A stretch of DNA of 30,647 nucleotides, from NCBI GenBank assembly GCA_001839685.1, contig MLAK01000641.1, forward strand, positions 55,885 through 86,531, read 5' to 3'. Both the position numbers and the translations under genes were made by a program. Of the stretch, positions 1-8,971 are shown piece after piece. The notes under the pieces are model-generated. The model was given only the letters and a program-made list of their open reading frames with translations. It was not told where the DNA came from and searched no databases. Origin of the DNA: Tritrichomonas foetus (lineage: Eukaryota > Parabasalia > Tritrichomonadida > Tritrichomonadidae). Each line of letters opens with the position of its first letter. The first letter of the stretch is position 1.

Positions 1-180
1 AAAGAGTTCAACATTTCATTTTTTGATGAAGAAGAAGAAAATTACGAAGAAGAAAACTGTCATTATATTTTTGATGACTGTGATATTAAATTCCAGTATG
101 AATTAGATGAAGCAACTAATGAATTGGAAGATGATTGTTTCACTATTCAATGGAAAAAATTTATTAAAAAGTATAATTAA
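1..180 (+). CDS. C-terminal end of an unknown acidic protein (partial)
   Basis: The frame starting at base 1 is open for 59 codons and ends in TAA at 178-180. The start lies outside the window. The visible part is strongly acidic, with a DEEEE run and a DEATNELEDD segment, and ends in a basic, aromatic tail (WKKFIKKYN). The stop is followed by A, giving TAAA, which matches the stop-overlapping polyadenylation signal known from trichomonads. No domain can be named from so little sequence. The amino-acid balance and clean stop make it more likely to be a real gene end than chance. Confidence 0.6.
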   Translation, partial: KEFNISFFDEEEENYEEENCHYIFDDCDIKFQYELDEATNELEDDCFTIQWKKFIKKYN

Positions 181-1914
181 ATTAAAAAAACTTATCAACC
201 ATTATTTATTATAACTTATTATAATTATTTTCATGATGCATTGATTTATTATCTTTAAAAACTTTTAAAACGAAAAGAAATTCAAGGAAGAAAAAAAAAA
301 AAAAAAAAAATCAAAAGACTCCAACTTTTAAAATAAAATTGAATACAGTCAAAATCTTATTTGAATAGAAATTGCATTCAAAAAGTTTATTGACTAAAAA
401 TATCTAATTAATTTCTTTCAATTTTGTGGATAATGATGAACGTTTAATAATTTGTATTCAAGAGTCATATTTACGTTTTTTCCTATCTGATGAGATTTAT
501 AATAAATCAACAATAAATTAATATTTAGTATCATGAATTGTTATTATAATATAAAAATTGAAGTCTTTTTTGAAATTTTCAAAATCACATAAAATTTCGA
601 AAATTATTTTTTTGATTTTTTTTATGTCTTGAAAAACTTCAAACGGTATTCAATAAATTTTGCTTATTTTCATACTCGAATAAGCAAGGCGAGAAAAGTT
701 GTAATGAATTAAGAAATGACATTTTCAGGTTAAAACATCACATTTGTGAATTTCATATTAATATTTATTTGCTCAGCATGATGGTTGTTATGATGTTAAA
801 GTCGATGTTAATTATTTTCAATCATTGATTGGGAAACCCCTCATTAAATAATGATGTAATTTTTCCAAAAATTAATTATTGTTTTATTGGTTGTCATAAA
901 GATTCAATTCGATAAACAAATGTAAATTTTTACTTTATAATATTTCTTGAAGACTCTATGAGTCNAAAAGCACAAATTTTGAATGAAAAAAAGTTAGAAA
1001 AAGTTTTAATAAACGTTTTTCTCACAAAAATTTGAATGAAATCTGACAAACGAGGTGAAAATAAGGTAGTTTGACTGTATATTGAATTCCGGGAATTATA
1101 TTTGGTCAAATATCCCCTTAGATTTCAGGGAGAAATAATGATGTATTGATTTACCTTCAGTTTCTGTCTTTTCACAAAATATGTCGCCATTCTTATTTTT
1201 TGTTTCGAAATCACATACGATATGCATAGTTTTATGAAATTTCATAAAATAAGCCAAGGTCTTAAACCAAAAGGCGAAATACACTCACTAAATATATATA
1301 TATATAAAACTGACTATGGAAATATTCTTCCAGAATAGGAGCATACAGCTTGTGATTTCGGAAGCAAATTTCCTGGTGCCTCAAAAAAAGCACACATTCT
1401 AGATAATTATACAATAACAATCCATCACTATGGCTTTAATCAGTAAACCGAATTTCATCCTCTGGTTATGAAAGAATCGTGAATTATTATGTCCACTCCA
1501 AAGCAGATAAGAAGGAGCTCAATTATTAACCTGATCATACTCATGAAAAAATTGGCTCTGTTCTTTGCTGTTGATGAAACTTTCTTGTCATGTTTTTGAT
1601 ATTAATTAAATGATTTCTTGTAGATCTTCATGAGAAATCAATTTTTATGATTCTATCTTCATGAAATTCATTTTTAAAGTGTAATCCACTTATAATTTCT
1701 CGATTATTGCATAATGTAGATTATGTTACATAGATTATGTTATTTCATTTAAAGAACATTATGTTTTGATCAAGTAAAATAAATCCTCTTATTGCAATGT
1801 AATTGTACCCTTTAATCACAGGTGATAATACTTCATGAAAATTTTTTGGTGAATGTTGAATAAAAAATAGAAAAAAGAAAGTTTAGAGATACTTTTTTAT
1901 TTTTTACAAACATT
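181..1914. other. Spacer, mostly featureless; homopolymer and AT dinucleotide tracts
   Basis: No intact gene is visible. The spacer holds a 20-base A run at 291-310, a single ambiguous base at 965, and an AT dinucleotide run near 1292-1305. The stretch from about 1150 to 1600 has short frames on both strands with protein-like composition but repeated stops; it is reported as a weak finding only. A 62-codon minus-strand frame at 1096-1284 begins with GTG directly after an in-frame TGA, so it has no usable ATG and is not called a gene. Confidence 0.5.
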
Positions 1915-2240
1915 CTAATCACTGGCAGTCTCAATTCTCTCAATTAAAGCTTTGTTGACAGCACTCGTGATCAATGTATGATTTCTGCAATATTTCTTTG
2001 TGATCTCTCTTGTCCTGAAAAAAAAAATAGGCGATTTACTTTTTCTCTCAATTGGTAGTGACTTGATCTGAAGTATGAAATAGAATTTCGGTTTTTATCT
2101 TTTCAGTTTGATCCACATCAATAAATGCTTTTTGTGGGCCATGAAGTGCTTTGAGACACTCGCGAATCTTTGGATAGTTTCATACGTTATGTTCTGGGAT
2201 AAAAATCATCACTTTGCTCAGTCTAAGAGTCGAAATTTTT
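1915..2240 (-). pseudogene. Decayed coding remnant downstream of kinase copy 1, possibly an old kinase tail
   Basis: Read on the minus strand, one frame from about 2240 to 2048 carries protein-like sequence interrupted by single stops: TAG near 2240, TGA at 2180-2182 and TGA at 2048-2050. It includes the segment ECLKALHGPQKAFIDVD. After a 25-base stretch (2015-2039) beginning GT and ending T10-CAG, the same frame continues for 33 codons (start TREITKKYCRNH, end IERIETASD) to a TAG at 1915-1917. The HGPQK motif, and an EK-x-K cluster after it, recall the C-terminal tail of the kinase just upstream (LTASHGPQK, then EQKVK), with similar spacing. This suggests a decayed kinase-type tail, but the match is short. 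The 25-base gap may be a tiny intron or a homopolymer frameshift. Confidence 0.4.
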
Positions 2241-2306
2241 CCTGACTAAAGAGTTTCTTGAAAATATGAACAATACAAATTAATCTTATGACAAAAAGTG
2301 ACGCAT

Positions 2307-3725
2307 TCAAGACAAAATAGGCCGAGCTTTATTTACTGTTGAGAACCTCCTTCCCAAAGGAAGAAGATTTTCTTTCACTTTCTGTTCTTTTTCATCCCAA
2401 ACATTTTTATAAATCTGTTTTTGAGGCCCGTGTGAAGCAGTTAGTCCTGTTGTTCCAGTAATTGGGAGCCTCATTCTCGAATGAAGCATTTTATGAACAA
2501 ACATTGTAGTTGATTTCGTTCGTGCTATTGGCATTAGTTCGATAGAATTAGGTTCTTGATTTAATTCTTCTTGATATAAATTGGCAAGTGGTGTATTGAA
2601 GGGTACTTCATTATTTTCACATATTTCTGTTGGTAGCTTTTCCTTTTCAGTGATATTTATATTATTGAATCCTACCATTCTGGAATCAGACATTTTCATA
2701 TCTTCAAAATTGTTATTTTTTATGACTGTTGGTGGTAAGTTGTTGTTTAATCCGATTAATTTTCCTGCATTATTTTTAATATTAACTAGGCTCTGAATGG
2801 CTTTAGGTTCTCCTGATGGAGTCACTTGATGACTCATTCGTCGCTTATCTTTAATATTATTTAGAGATAAAGCCATTGGTCTGACCAATCGAATAGCACT
2901 CGATCGATTGTCAATATCTTGGAAAATTGGAAAAGCCAAAATTCTATTTAATGAAATACGGTCTTCTTGATGAACAACAACAGTTCTTTTGATAATCTGG
3001 ATGATGTCAGCAGGAATCTTACGAGGAATAACAATCGCTCCTTGAAGGATTTCAGTTTTCATTTGTTCAAAACTATTAGCTATCCAAGGATGTTTACCGC
3101 TTGCCATTACAGCAATCATAACACCAAGTGACCAAATATCAGCAAGGAATTTAGAATGTGGAATTTTTCGAATAATTTCAGGTGGTGTATATAAAGGTGT
3201 GCCTTTGAATTTACAAACCATCGCATCTTTGTGATCTTGGAAAATGGTTAAACCAAAGTCACTCAATTTAACACGACCATAACGATCAAGTAAGATGTTT
3301 TGTGGTTTTAAATCACAATGTGGATAATTATTTTCATGACAATAAAGCAAAGCTTTGACGATTTGATGTGTAACAGAAATCAAACGTTCACTGCTTAAAC
3401 CTTTATTTCCAATCTCTTTTTGAAGACTTCCATTTTCACATAATTCTAAAATCATCACTGCAACATTCCCTTCACGAAAGATGTCGTATAAACGAATAAT
3501 ATGTTCNTGATTTAAATGTTTCAAAGCTTCAACTTCTTGTTGAAATGTTTCCCATTTATCTGCATTTTCGACGATCAATACTTTTGCTGCGAAGTCTTGA
3601 TTGAATAATTTGTGATGAACACGATAGATAGTTGCGAAGCCTCCTTTTCCAATAATTTCATGGAATACATACTGTCTTACAACATCTCCTTCTTTAAAAG
3701 GAAAGACAGAATCTCGTTCCATCAT
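2307..3725 (-). CDS. Serine/threonine protein kinase, copy 1 (CAMK-like)
   Basis: This 472-residue protein transfers phosphate from ATP to Ser/Thr of unknown targets, presumably in the cytosol. The kinase domain spans about residues 18-268. It shows the glycine loop GKGGFATIY (26-34), ATP-binding Lys48, the catalytic HCDLKPQN (136-143), DFG (156-158), TPPE in place of APE and DIWSLG. All catalytic residues are present. HCD replaces HRD, making it a non-RD kinase. One codon is CAN, so the unknown residue 73 must be His or Gln. The tail of about 200 residues is Asn-rich and ends in a conserved block (402-472) shared with the neighbouring kinase. Codons 15-214 are base-for-base identical to that kinase. 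The first of two adjacent ATGs is used, 8 nt after an initiator-like TCATTG. The stop is TGA. Confidence 0.92.
   Translation of the reverse strand: MMERDSVFPFKEGDVVRQYVFHEIIGKGGFATIYRVHHKLFNQDFAAKVLIVENADKWETFQQEVEALKHLNXEHIIRLYDIFREGNVAVMILELCENGSLQKEIGNKGLSSERLISVTHQIVKALLYCHENNYPHCDLKPQNILLDRYGRVKLSDFGLTIFQDHKDAMVCKFKGTPLYTPPEIIRKIPHSKFLADIWSLGVMIAVMASGKHPWIANSFEQMKTEILQGAIVIPRKIPADIIQIIKRTVVVHQEDRISLNRILAFPIFQDIDNRSSAIRLVRPMALSLNNIKDKRRMSHQVTPSGEPKAIQSLVNIKNNAGKLIGLNNNLPPTVIKNNNFEDMKMSDSRMVGFNNINITEKEKLPTEICENNEVPFNTPLANLYQEELNQEPNSIELMPIARTKSTTMFVHKMLHSRMRLPITGTTGLTASHGPQKQIYKNVWDEKEQKVKENLLPLGRRFSTVNKARPILS
2310..2522 (-). other. Conserved C-terminal tail block of kinase copy 1
   Basis: Residues 402-472 match the last 70 residues of kinase copy 2 almost without gaps, although the rest of the two tails differs. 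Shared points in order are R(T/S)K(S/T), a KM pair, RLPI(T/S)G-x-TG, EQKVK and LPLGRRFS. EQKVK falls at the same distance from the start of the block in both. I do not recognise it as a named domain. Conservation in an otherwise fast-changing tail suggests a docking, targeting or autoregulatory motif. Confidence 0.7.
3084..3683. repeat. 600-bp identical tract, copy A
   Basis: This stretch equals 6947-7546 at every base I compared, with a constant offset of 3863 and no gaps. It includes the ambiguous base (3507 and 7370). Differences begin immediately on both sides: t/c at 3083/6946 and a/g at 3684/7547. It covers 200 codons of the kinase domain. Recent gene conversion or reuse of one collapsed assembly consensus would both explain it. 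Confidence 0.95.
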
Positions 3726-3729
3726 GTAA

Positions 3730-3735
3730 CAATGA
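3730..3735 (-). promoter_or_regulatory. Initiator-like element (TCATTG) of kinase copy 1
   Basis: On the minus strand TCATTG lies just before the ATG. Its A (complement of base 3733) would be +1 and gives an 8-nt leader. It fits the TCA(+1)Y(T/A) initiator known from Trichomonas protein genes, where leaders are equally short. Transcription itself is not shown. Confidence 0.55.
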
Positions 3736-5854
3736 AAACTGTGAAAAAATTGAATGAAAATATTTCAATAGATTAATCATTATAAAGCATATTCAATTTT
3801 TGTTATTAAATTGTTTATTTATATTCAATCATAAAAATGCTTCACAAATTGTGTCTATTCTGGATTTTCATATATCATTCAAAATAAATTGAAATACAAC
3901 CATTATAAAACCTTTTTTTCTTAACGGAAATGCTGTGGAATGTTTGGGCATAAGTCATCGGTAAAAATCATCGGTATTGCAATATAAATTATTCTGAAGA
4001 GCTTTTCCACAGATTAAATTTATGGATTTCAATTAATTCAATCACTCATAATATTTTGATAATGTTACCAGAAAAATTCCATTTATCAAATAAAATTCAT
4101 TCAAAAATATTAACAAATTCTGAGAAATAATCTCATCCATTAATAATTCAATTATTTTCAATAATCTTAATTCAAAAAATTAAATCAATAAAACTGAGTT
4201 TTTCGCGTTTCTTCTAGAAATTATACTTTTTTAAAATTATATTATAAGAATAAAGATAAATTTAATACTATATTTCTTTTCATATACAACAAAACATCTG
4301 CAGTTCCAAAGTATTCCCAAACCTTTTTTTGTGAAAAAACTGAGTAATTTTTACAATTCTGGAAAAATCAATTTAAATTTGAAATTTCCGAAGTTTTAAT
4401 ATGTAAACTTCAATACTTTTCATGAATTTAATGAAATTTAAATTGTTACATCCAAAAATTCTGAGTTTTGCTTTTTTGTTCAATCTCATTCACATTATTC
4501 ATCTCTTCTTTTTTTGTATTAGATTTTAGGAAATCAATCAATTGCTATCTCCAAAAGTAGTTCAAACCGTTCTCCCGGTTTATTAAAATATTTTTTGTAA
4601 TAAATAATTTAATTTACTTCTTCATTAAAATCCATTTTTCTGATGAATGAGCAATATATAAGATAATGAAGTCAAAAAATTATGTCATAAACATCTCTGT
4701 AATATCACTGATGATGTGCATTTTTTTGATTCTGAATAATAGGGGATATATCTCAATTTGGTATCAAGAGATACATATGTTCATTAAAACTATTTCTCAC
4801 TAAGTGAAATAGGAATTTCAAACAATGTTCATAATTCATCAAAATAATGATTTAGGTGAAAATTCATTATTCTATCTACTTAAATTACCAGTGATGTTCA
4901 TACACCCGTGCTGATTCTCTTTCCAGGAAAATAATCAATATTTACAAATATCAATATATAATGTTTTCAAAATTTGAAATTATCTATCAATCATGATTTT
5001 AATAAATGCATGTAGGTGTTGTAGAAATATTATTACAATATTATAATCGGTTTTGGGAAGAAATATATTCATCAGATGGTTGAATCATGATTATTTCTTA
5101 AATAACTTTTACATAGTTGGTGTGACATAATGATACATGATAAGTCAAGCATTTCTTTACATTCAATAAAGAAAAAATGACATTATTAAAAATTATCTTT
5201 TGGAATGTGAATAAATATCATAAATTGCCTCAGAATTGCTTGCTAAAAGGATATACATTACCTTTACAAGGGTTTTGAAAATAAAGGTTAACTTGAAATT
5301 CAATTTCCTATGAGTTTGGTAATGGTGAAGTGAAAGGTCAAGTAAAGGCCAAAAGTTTTATCGAACTAAATAAAACGAGATTGTCTTCGAGTTCGAACAA
5401 CTCTTTTATTTACTTTTGTGAAATTATTTCCTTTCATTTTATATGAAGTGTTATGATTCATTCTTTTCATAACAATAAAATTCTTGTGACTATTCTAATT
5501 CTCCATTTTGCTAGTCTATCTTTTTACTCATAAAAAATATAGGAAAAGTTCCGGATAAATGTGATATCTCCTCAACATAAAGACAATCAACACACACAAC
5601 AATAATCTATATTTTTTTATATCTATTTTTACATTAACAAATACAATAATATAAATAAATATTGTTACAAAAAACTCTAGATACATTATACCTATTTGAT
5701 TCTTCTTGAATTTAAGCTCATTCAAATCAACAGACATGTTTCAATTCCTTTTTCAAAGAATGAAAATATATGATCAGTCAATAGTTAACCAACATTTAAC
5801 AAAAAATGATTATATATTTGTATAGTTTATTATAGAACTAATATATATTTACTT
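3736..5854. other. Spacer between the two kinase genes
   Basis: About 2.1 kb with no supported gene, tRNA or repeat. Most of it is simple A/T-rich sequence. Only 5297-5446 (listed separately) and a weaker plus-strand patch near 4664-4940 have protein-like composition. The 69-codon minus frame at 5528-5737 is Ile/Tyr/Phe-rich in the way AT-rich noncoding DNA translates, and is not called. Confidence 0.5.
5297..5446 (+). pseudogene. Short coding-like remnant without a start
   Basis: Fifty codons are open between TGA (5294-5296) and TGA (5444-5446). The composition is less AT-driven than the surroundings, with segments such as SYEFGNGEVKGQVKAKSF and ELNKTRLSSSSNN. There is no in-frame ATG and no recognisable family. 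Frames of this length occur by chance in DNA this AT-rich, so the call rests only on composition. Confidence 0.2.
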
Positions 5855-7627
5855 TTAATCAGATTTCAAACTGACAAGGTTTTTAGAAAATCTTCTTCCC
5901 AATGGAAGCATTTGATCTTTTACTTTCTGTTCTTTTCCTTGGTCTATTTTTTCGAATCGTACATTTTGTTCACTCGCCACTTTCGCACCTGTTTTCCCAG
6001 AAATTGGAAGCTGGCGATGTCCTTGAAGAATCATCTTTTTCATCAAAATGGCAGATGTTTTTGAGCGATAGAGTGGCTGAAAAGGTGTGTTCGCTTGTTT
6101 TACATTATCAATTCTGTGGTGCTGTTTCTGACTAATGCAATTCAATGGTTCATTAAATGCATTCTCATTATTTTGATTAACTTCTCTGTTTTGTGTAATT
6201 TCGGGAATAATATATTGATTTAAGCTCATCATACTGCAAGATTCATGTCCAGGTGTTCGACCATTAATATTAAAAGTAGTATTTGACGGATTAGGATTCA
6301 TAAAATTATCACTATTATTGAGATTACAATTACTCATCATACTATTTTGTTTAAAGTTTTGATGATTATTATTTAAAAATGGTTGATTGTTATTATTACA
6401 ATTATTATTATTATCTGCATTTTCTACATCTTTTTGAGTGAATATGTCACCTTGATGATAAACTTGTAGATTTTGGGCACTTGCTGTAAAATTGGCATTC
6501 TCATGAATATCAGCTAATTGATTATTTTGAAGGTTTAATTGACTTGGTTTTAATACATTATTTACAGAATTTGATACAGTCTTTCCATTATTGATATTTG
6601 GATCGTTAGATTGAAATTCAAACTTCACTCGTTTCATGGAATCCATACTTGAGTTGAATGAAGATGCTGTCCTATCACTTCGAATGTGAAATTGAGTATT
6701 TCGTCTATTTTCATTCATATTATTTATTGAGCTACTGAATGGAATTCTCATTTTGATTGTATTTTGAAGAGGCATAAACTGACGAAAAACTTGCATATCA
6801 TCAATATCTTCTAATCTCATTCTTTTGTCAGGCTGAACAACAACAGTTCTTTTAATGATTGAATATATATCATCTGGGATCTTCTTTGGAATATATATCA
6901 TTCCTGCACAAATATCTTTCTTCATTTGTGCGTATGAGTTTGATCCCCAAGGATGTTTACCGCTTGCCATTACAGCAATCATAACACCAAGTGACCAAAT
7001 ATCAGCAAGGAATTTAGAATGTGGAATTTTTCGAATAATTTCAGGTGGTGTATATAAAGGTGTGCCTTTGAATTTACAAACCATCGCATCTTTGTGATCT
7101 TGGAAAATGGTTAAACCAAAGTCACTCAATTTAACACGACCATAACGATCAAGTAAGATGTTTTGTGGTTTTAAATCACAATGTGGATAATTATTTTCAT
7201 GACAATAAAGCAAAGCTTTGACGATTTGATGTGTAACAGAAATCAAACGTTCACTGCTTAAACCTTTATTTCCAATCTCTTTTTGAAGACTTCCATTTTC
7301 ACATAATTCTAAAATCATCACTGCAACATTCCCTTCACGAAAGATGTCGTATAAACGAATAATATGTTCNTGATTTAAATGTTTCAAAGCTTCAACTTCT
7401 TGTTGAAATGTTTCCCATTTATCTGCATTTTCGACGATCAATACTTTTGCTGCGAAGTCTTGATTGAATAATTTGTGATGAACACGATAGATAGTTGCGA
7501 AGCCTCCTTTTCCAATAATTTCATGGAATACATACTGTCTTACAACGTCACCTTCTTTATAAGGAGTGGATGGTTCTTTCCCATCTTTATTGGAGTCATC
7601 TTGAGAATTGATAAATCGCTTCGCCAT
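5855..7627 (-). CDS. Serine/threonine protein kinase, copy 2 (CAMK-like)
   Basis: A 590-residue paralogue of the kinase at 2307-3725. The kinase domain runs from about residue 31 to 281, with GKGGFATIY (39-47), Lys61, HCDLKPQN (149-156), DFG (169-171), TPPE (193-196) and DIWSLG (209-214). Like its neighbour it has HCD instead of HRD, and a CAN codon at residue 86 (His or Gln). Codons 28-227 are identical to copy 1 at the DNA level. The N-terminus (MAKRFINSQDD) and the long Asn-rich tail (about 285-520) are its own. The tail ends in the shared C-terminal block (521-590). The stop is TAA followed by A, a possible polyadenylation signal. No initiator-like motif is obvious directly before the ATG. 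The substrate is unknown. Confidence 0.92.
   Translation of the reverse strand: MAKRFINSQDDSNKDGKEPSTPYKEGDVVRQYVFHEIIGKGGFATIYRVHHKLFNQDFAAKVLIVENADKWETFQQEVEALKHLNXEHIIRLYDIFREGNVAVMILELCENGSLQKEIGNKGLSSERLISVTHQIVKALLYCHENNYPHCDLKPQNILLDRYGRVKLSDFGLTIFQDHKDAMVCKFKGTPLYTPPEIIRKIPHSKFLADIWSLGVMIAVMASGKHPWGSNSYAQMKKDICAGMIYIPKKIPDDIYSIIKRTVVVQPDKRMRLEDIDDMQVFRQFMPLQNTIKMRIPFSSSINNMNENRRNTQFHIRSDRTASSFNSSMDSMKRVKFEFQSNDPNINNGKTVSNSVNNVLKPSQLNLQNNQLADIHENANFTASAQNLQVYHQGDIFTQKDVENADNNNNCNNNNQPFLNNNHQNFKQNSMMSNCNLNNSDNFMNPNPSNTTFNINGRTPGHESCSMMSLNQYIIPEITQNREVNQNNENAFNEPLNCISQKQHHRIDNVKQANTPFQPLYRSKTSAILMKKMILQGHRQLPISGKTGAKVASEQNVRFEKIDQGKEQKVKDQMLPLGRRFSKNLVSLKSD
5858..6067 (-). other. Conserved C-terminal tail block of kinase copy 2
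   Basis: Residues 521-590 carry RSKTS, KKM, RQLPISGKTG, GKEQKVK and MLPLGRRFS. These align with the end of kinase copy 1 (2310-2522) with a single one-residue shift. The preceding Asn-rich tail shows no such conservation. Its function is unknown. Confidence 0.7.
6947..7546. repeat. 600-bp identical tract, copy B
   Basis: Partner of 3084-3683, with the same sequence and the same ambiguous base (7370). Outside the tract the kinases are clearly diverged. For example, the residues after KHPW are GSNSYAQMK here and IANSFEQMK in copy 1. Confidence 0.95.
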
Positions 7628-8564
7628 GCGATAATTTAAAAAATATCAAAAAGGTGTTCTGAAAATTGAATATTCTGAATATTTCGTGAATATAGTTAAC
7701 TTTTTAAAAAGAGCAAAATAATTCCCTGAAAACTGTTTTAATTTTGACAATGAGCCAGCCCAGATTGGCTCAGATTTTTGAATGAATTCGAAATATGAAG
7801 AGAAATTATTAACTAAAAAGGAGTTTTTCTCATTCAATCTTGTGCGAAAATGGTTAATAATTCTATAAAACATATCTATATGAATTGATAAAAATCTTGT
7901 TGATACTGAATCAATTCAATTGTTGAAAATGGAAGGAAAATGATAATAACCACAATATTATTTTTTATAACAAAATGATAATATTTACAATCTATTCAAA
8001 AATTTGTAATGGTAATTTATTTTTCAATGAATCCACATTTATTATATCATTTCTAGTAATTTTATTTTATCTAGGATTACAAGTGAAACTCAAAAATACT
8101 CTTTAACATTATTATTTAGATTTTACTATTTCATCATTTCACAGGGAAATTAATTTTATTTTAATTGTTGTTCTTTCTAATTCGAAAATAACTTGACGAA
8201 AAAAATTTATCTCAATTTCAATAATAGAGTTATTCAATTTTGAAAATATTCAAATTTCATCGGTTTCCATGTGTTCATGTAAATCCTGAATTAATAGACA
8301 TGACATGATTCCCTTCTCTTTGAAAACAATAAAAATTCTATTATTCCTCTATCTCGCTGAAAAACTATAGATTATCATCAACATATTTGTGCCAAATTGG
8401 GCCATAAGCAGCCAAAATATCCTATTTTTAATAAAATCCACATATTAATTCATATTTTAATTTTATCACTTTCTTCTTTTTTATTGCATGAGATAACCCT
8501 GTTCTTAATTATTCTGTTTTTGAAATATATTCAAAATTTTTATGTCCAATAAACGATTTAAATT

Positions 8565-8587
8565 ATTCAAATAATAATTATTTGAAT
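8565..8587. repeat. Perfect 23-base palindrome
   Basis: ATTCAAATAAT and its exact reverse complement flank a single central base, giving 11-bp arms. It could extrude as a cruciform or bind a dimeric protein. AT-only composition raises the chance of accidental symmetry, but each arm includes a G or C in the right place. Confidence 0.6.
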
Positions 8588-8704
8588 TGGCTTTAAAATT
8601 GGCCGTGAGGATTGAATGCTTTGCGATATTTAACATAAATATTTTTTTCTCTAATTCAATTACAACCAGATTAGTACTGAATTTTCAAAAAGTTATTCTC
8701 ACCA

Positions 8705-8971
8705 GGCCACTTTTTCAAGATCTCTTTCAAAAGCTTAGTCAATAAAAACCAACAAGTTTTGTGAAATCACTTTTTCTGAACTCTTTTCAAAAAAAAAAAA
8801 TACGAAAAAATCAAAAGTTATAAGAAAATGTGTTTAGAAAATCGCATTCCCTACTTCGGCAGAAGCAGGGTGAATGTCAACCGAGAGATAATTTAACAAA
8901 ACATCGTCCAACATTTTTCTGATTAACGATGAGGTGAACTGTCACTGGGAATGGATATTGAAAAAGTGGCC
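8705..8971. repeat. 267-bp element bounded by 14-bp inverted repeats, with internal hairpin
   Basis: GGCCACTTTTTCAA (8705-8718) is repeated as its exact reverse complement at 8958-8971. Inside, 8844-8877 folds into a strong hairpin. GCATTC pairs with GAATGT, CCT with AGG and CTTC with GAAG around a GGCA loop, with one mismatch and a two-base bulge. The G+C content of these parts stands out from the surrounding spacer. A MITE-like non-autonomous transposon or a structured noncoding RNA gene would fit. I could not match it to tRNA, snRNA or RNase P signatures, and no clear target-site duplication is visible. Confidence 0.45.

Noticed and set aside
1096..1284. 62-codon minus-strand frame
   Set aside because: It begins at GTG directly after an in-frame TGA. 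No ATG gives most of the frame, and no domain is recognisable.
2048..2182. In-frame TGA codons in the relic read as Trp (alternative code)
   Set aside because: TGA is used as the real terminator of several intact genes in the window, so the standard code holds.
4664..4940. Plus-strand frames starting MKSKNYVINISV and containing FIIHQNNDLGENSLFY
   Set aside because: They are short, stop-interrupted and within chance expectation for this base composition.
5380..5420. GTTCGAAC-containing stretch as a tRNA B box
   Set aside because: Neither strand gives the required G-C closure of the T loop, and no A box or acceptor stem can be placed.
5528..5737. 69-codon hydrophobic minus frame
   Set aside because: The apparent membrane segments come from ATA/ATT/TTT-rich sequence. 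No supporting promoter or similarity is visible.
7646..7873. 75-codon minus frame in phase with kinase copy 2, as an N-terminal extension or separate gene
   Set aside because: It ends in TGA before the kinase ATG, the other kinase has no such part, and its composition gives no family. The kinase core is complete without it.
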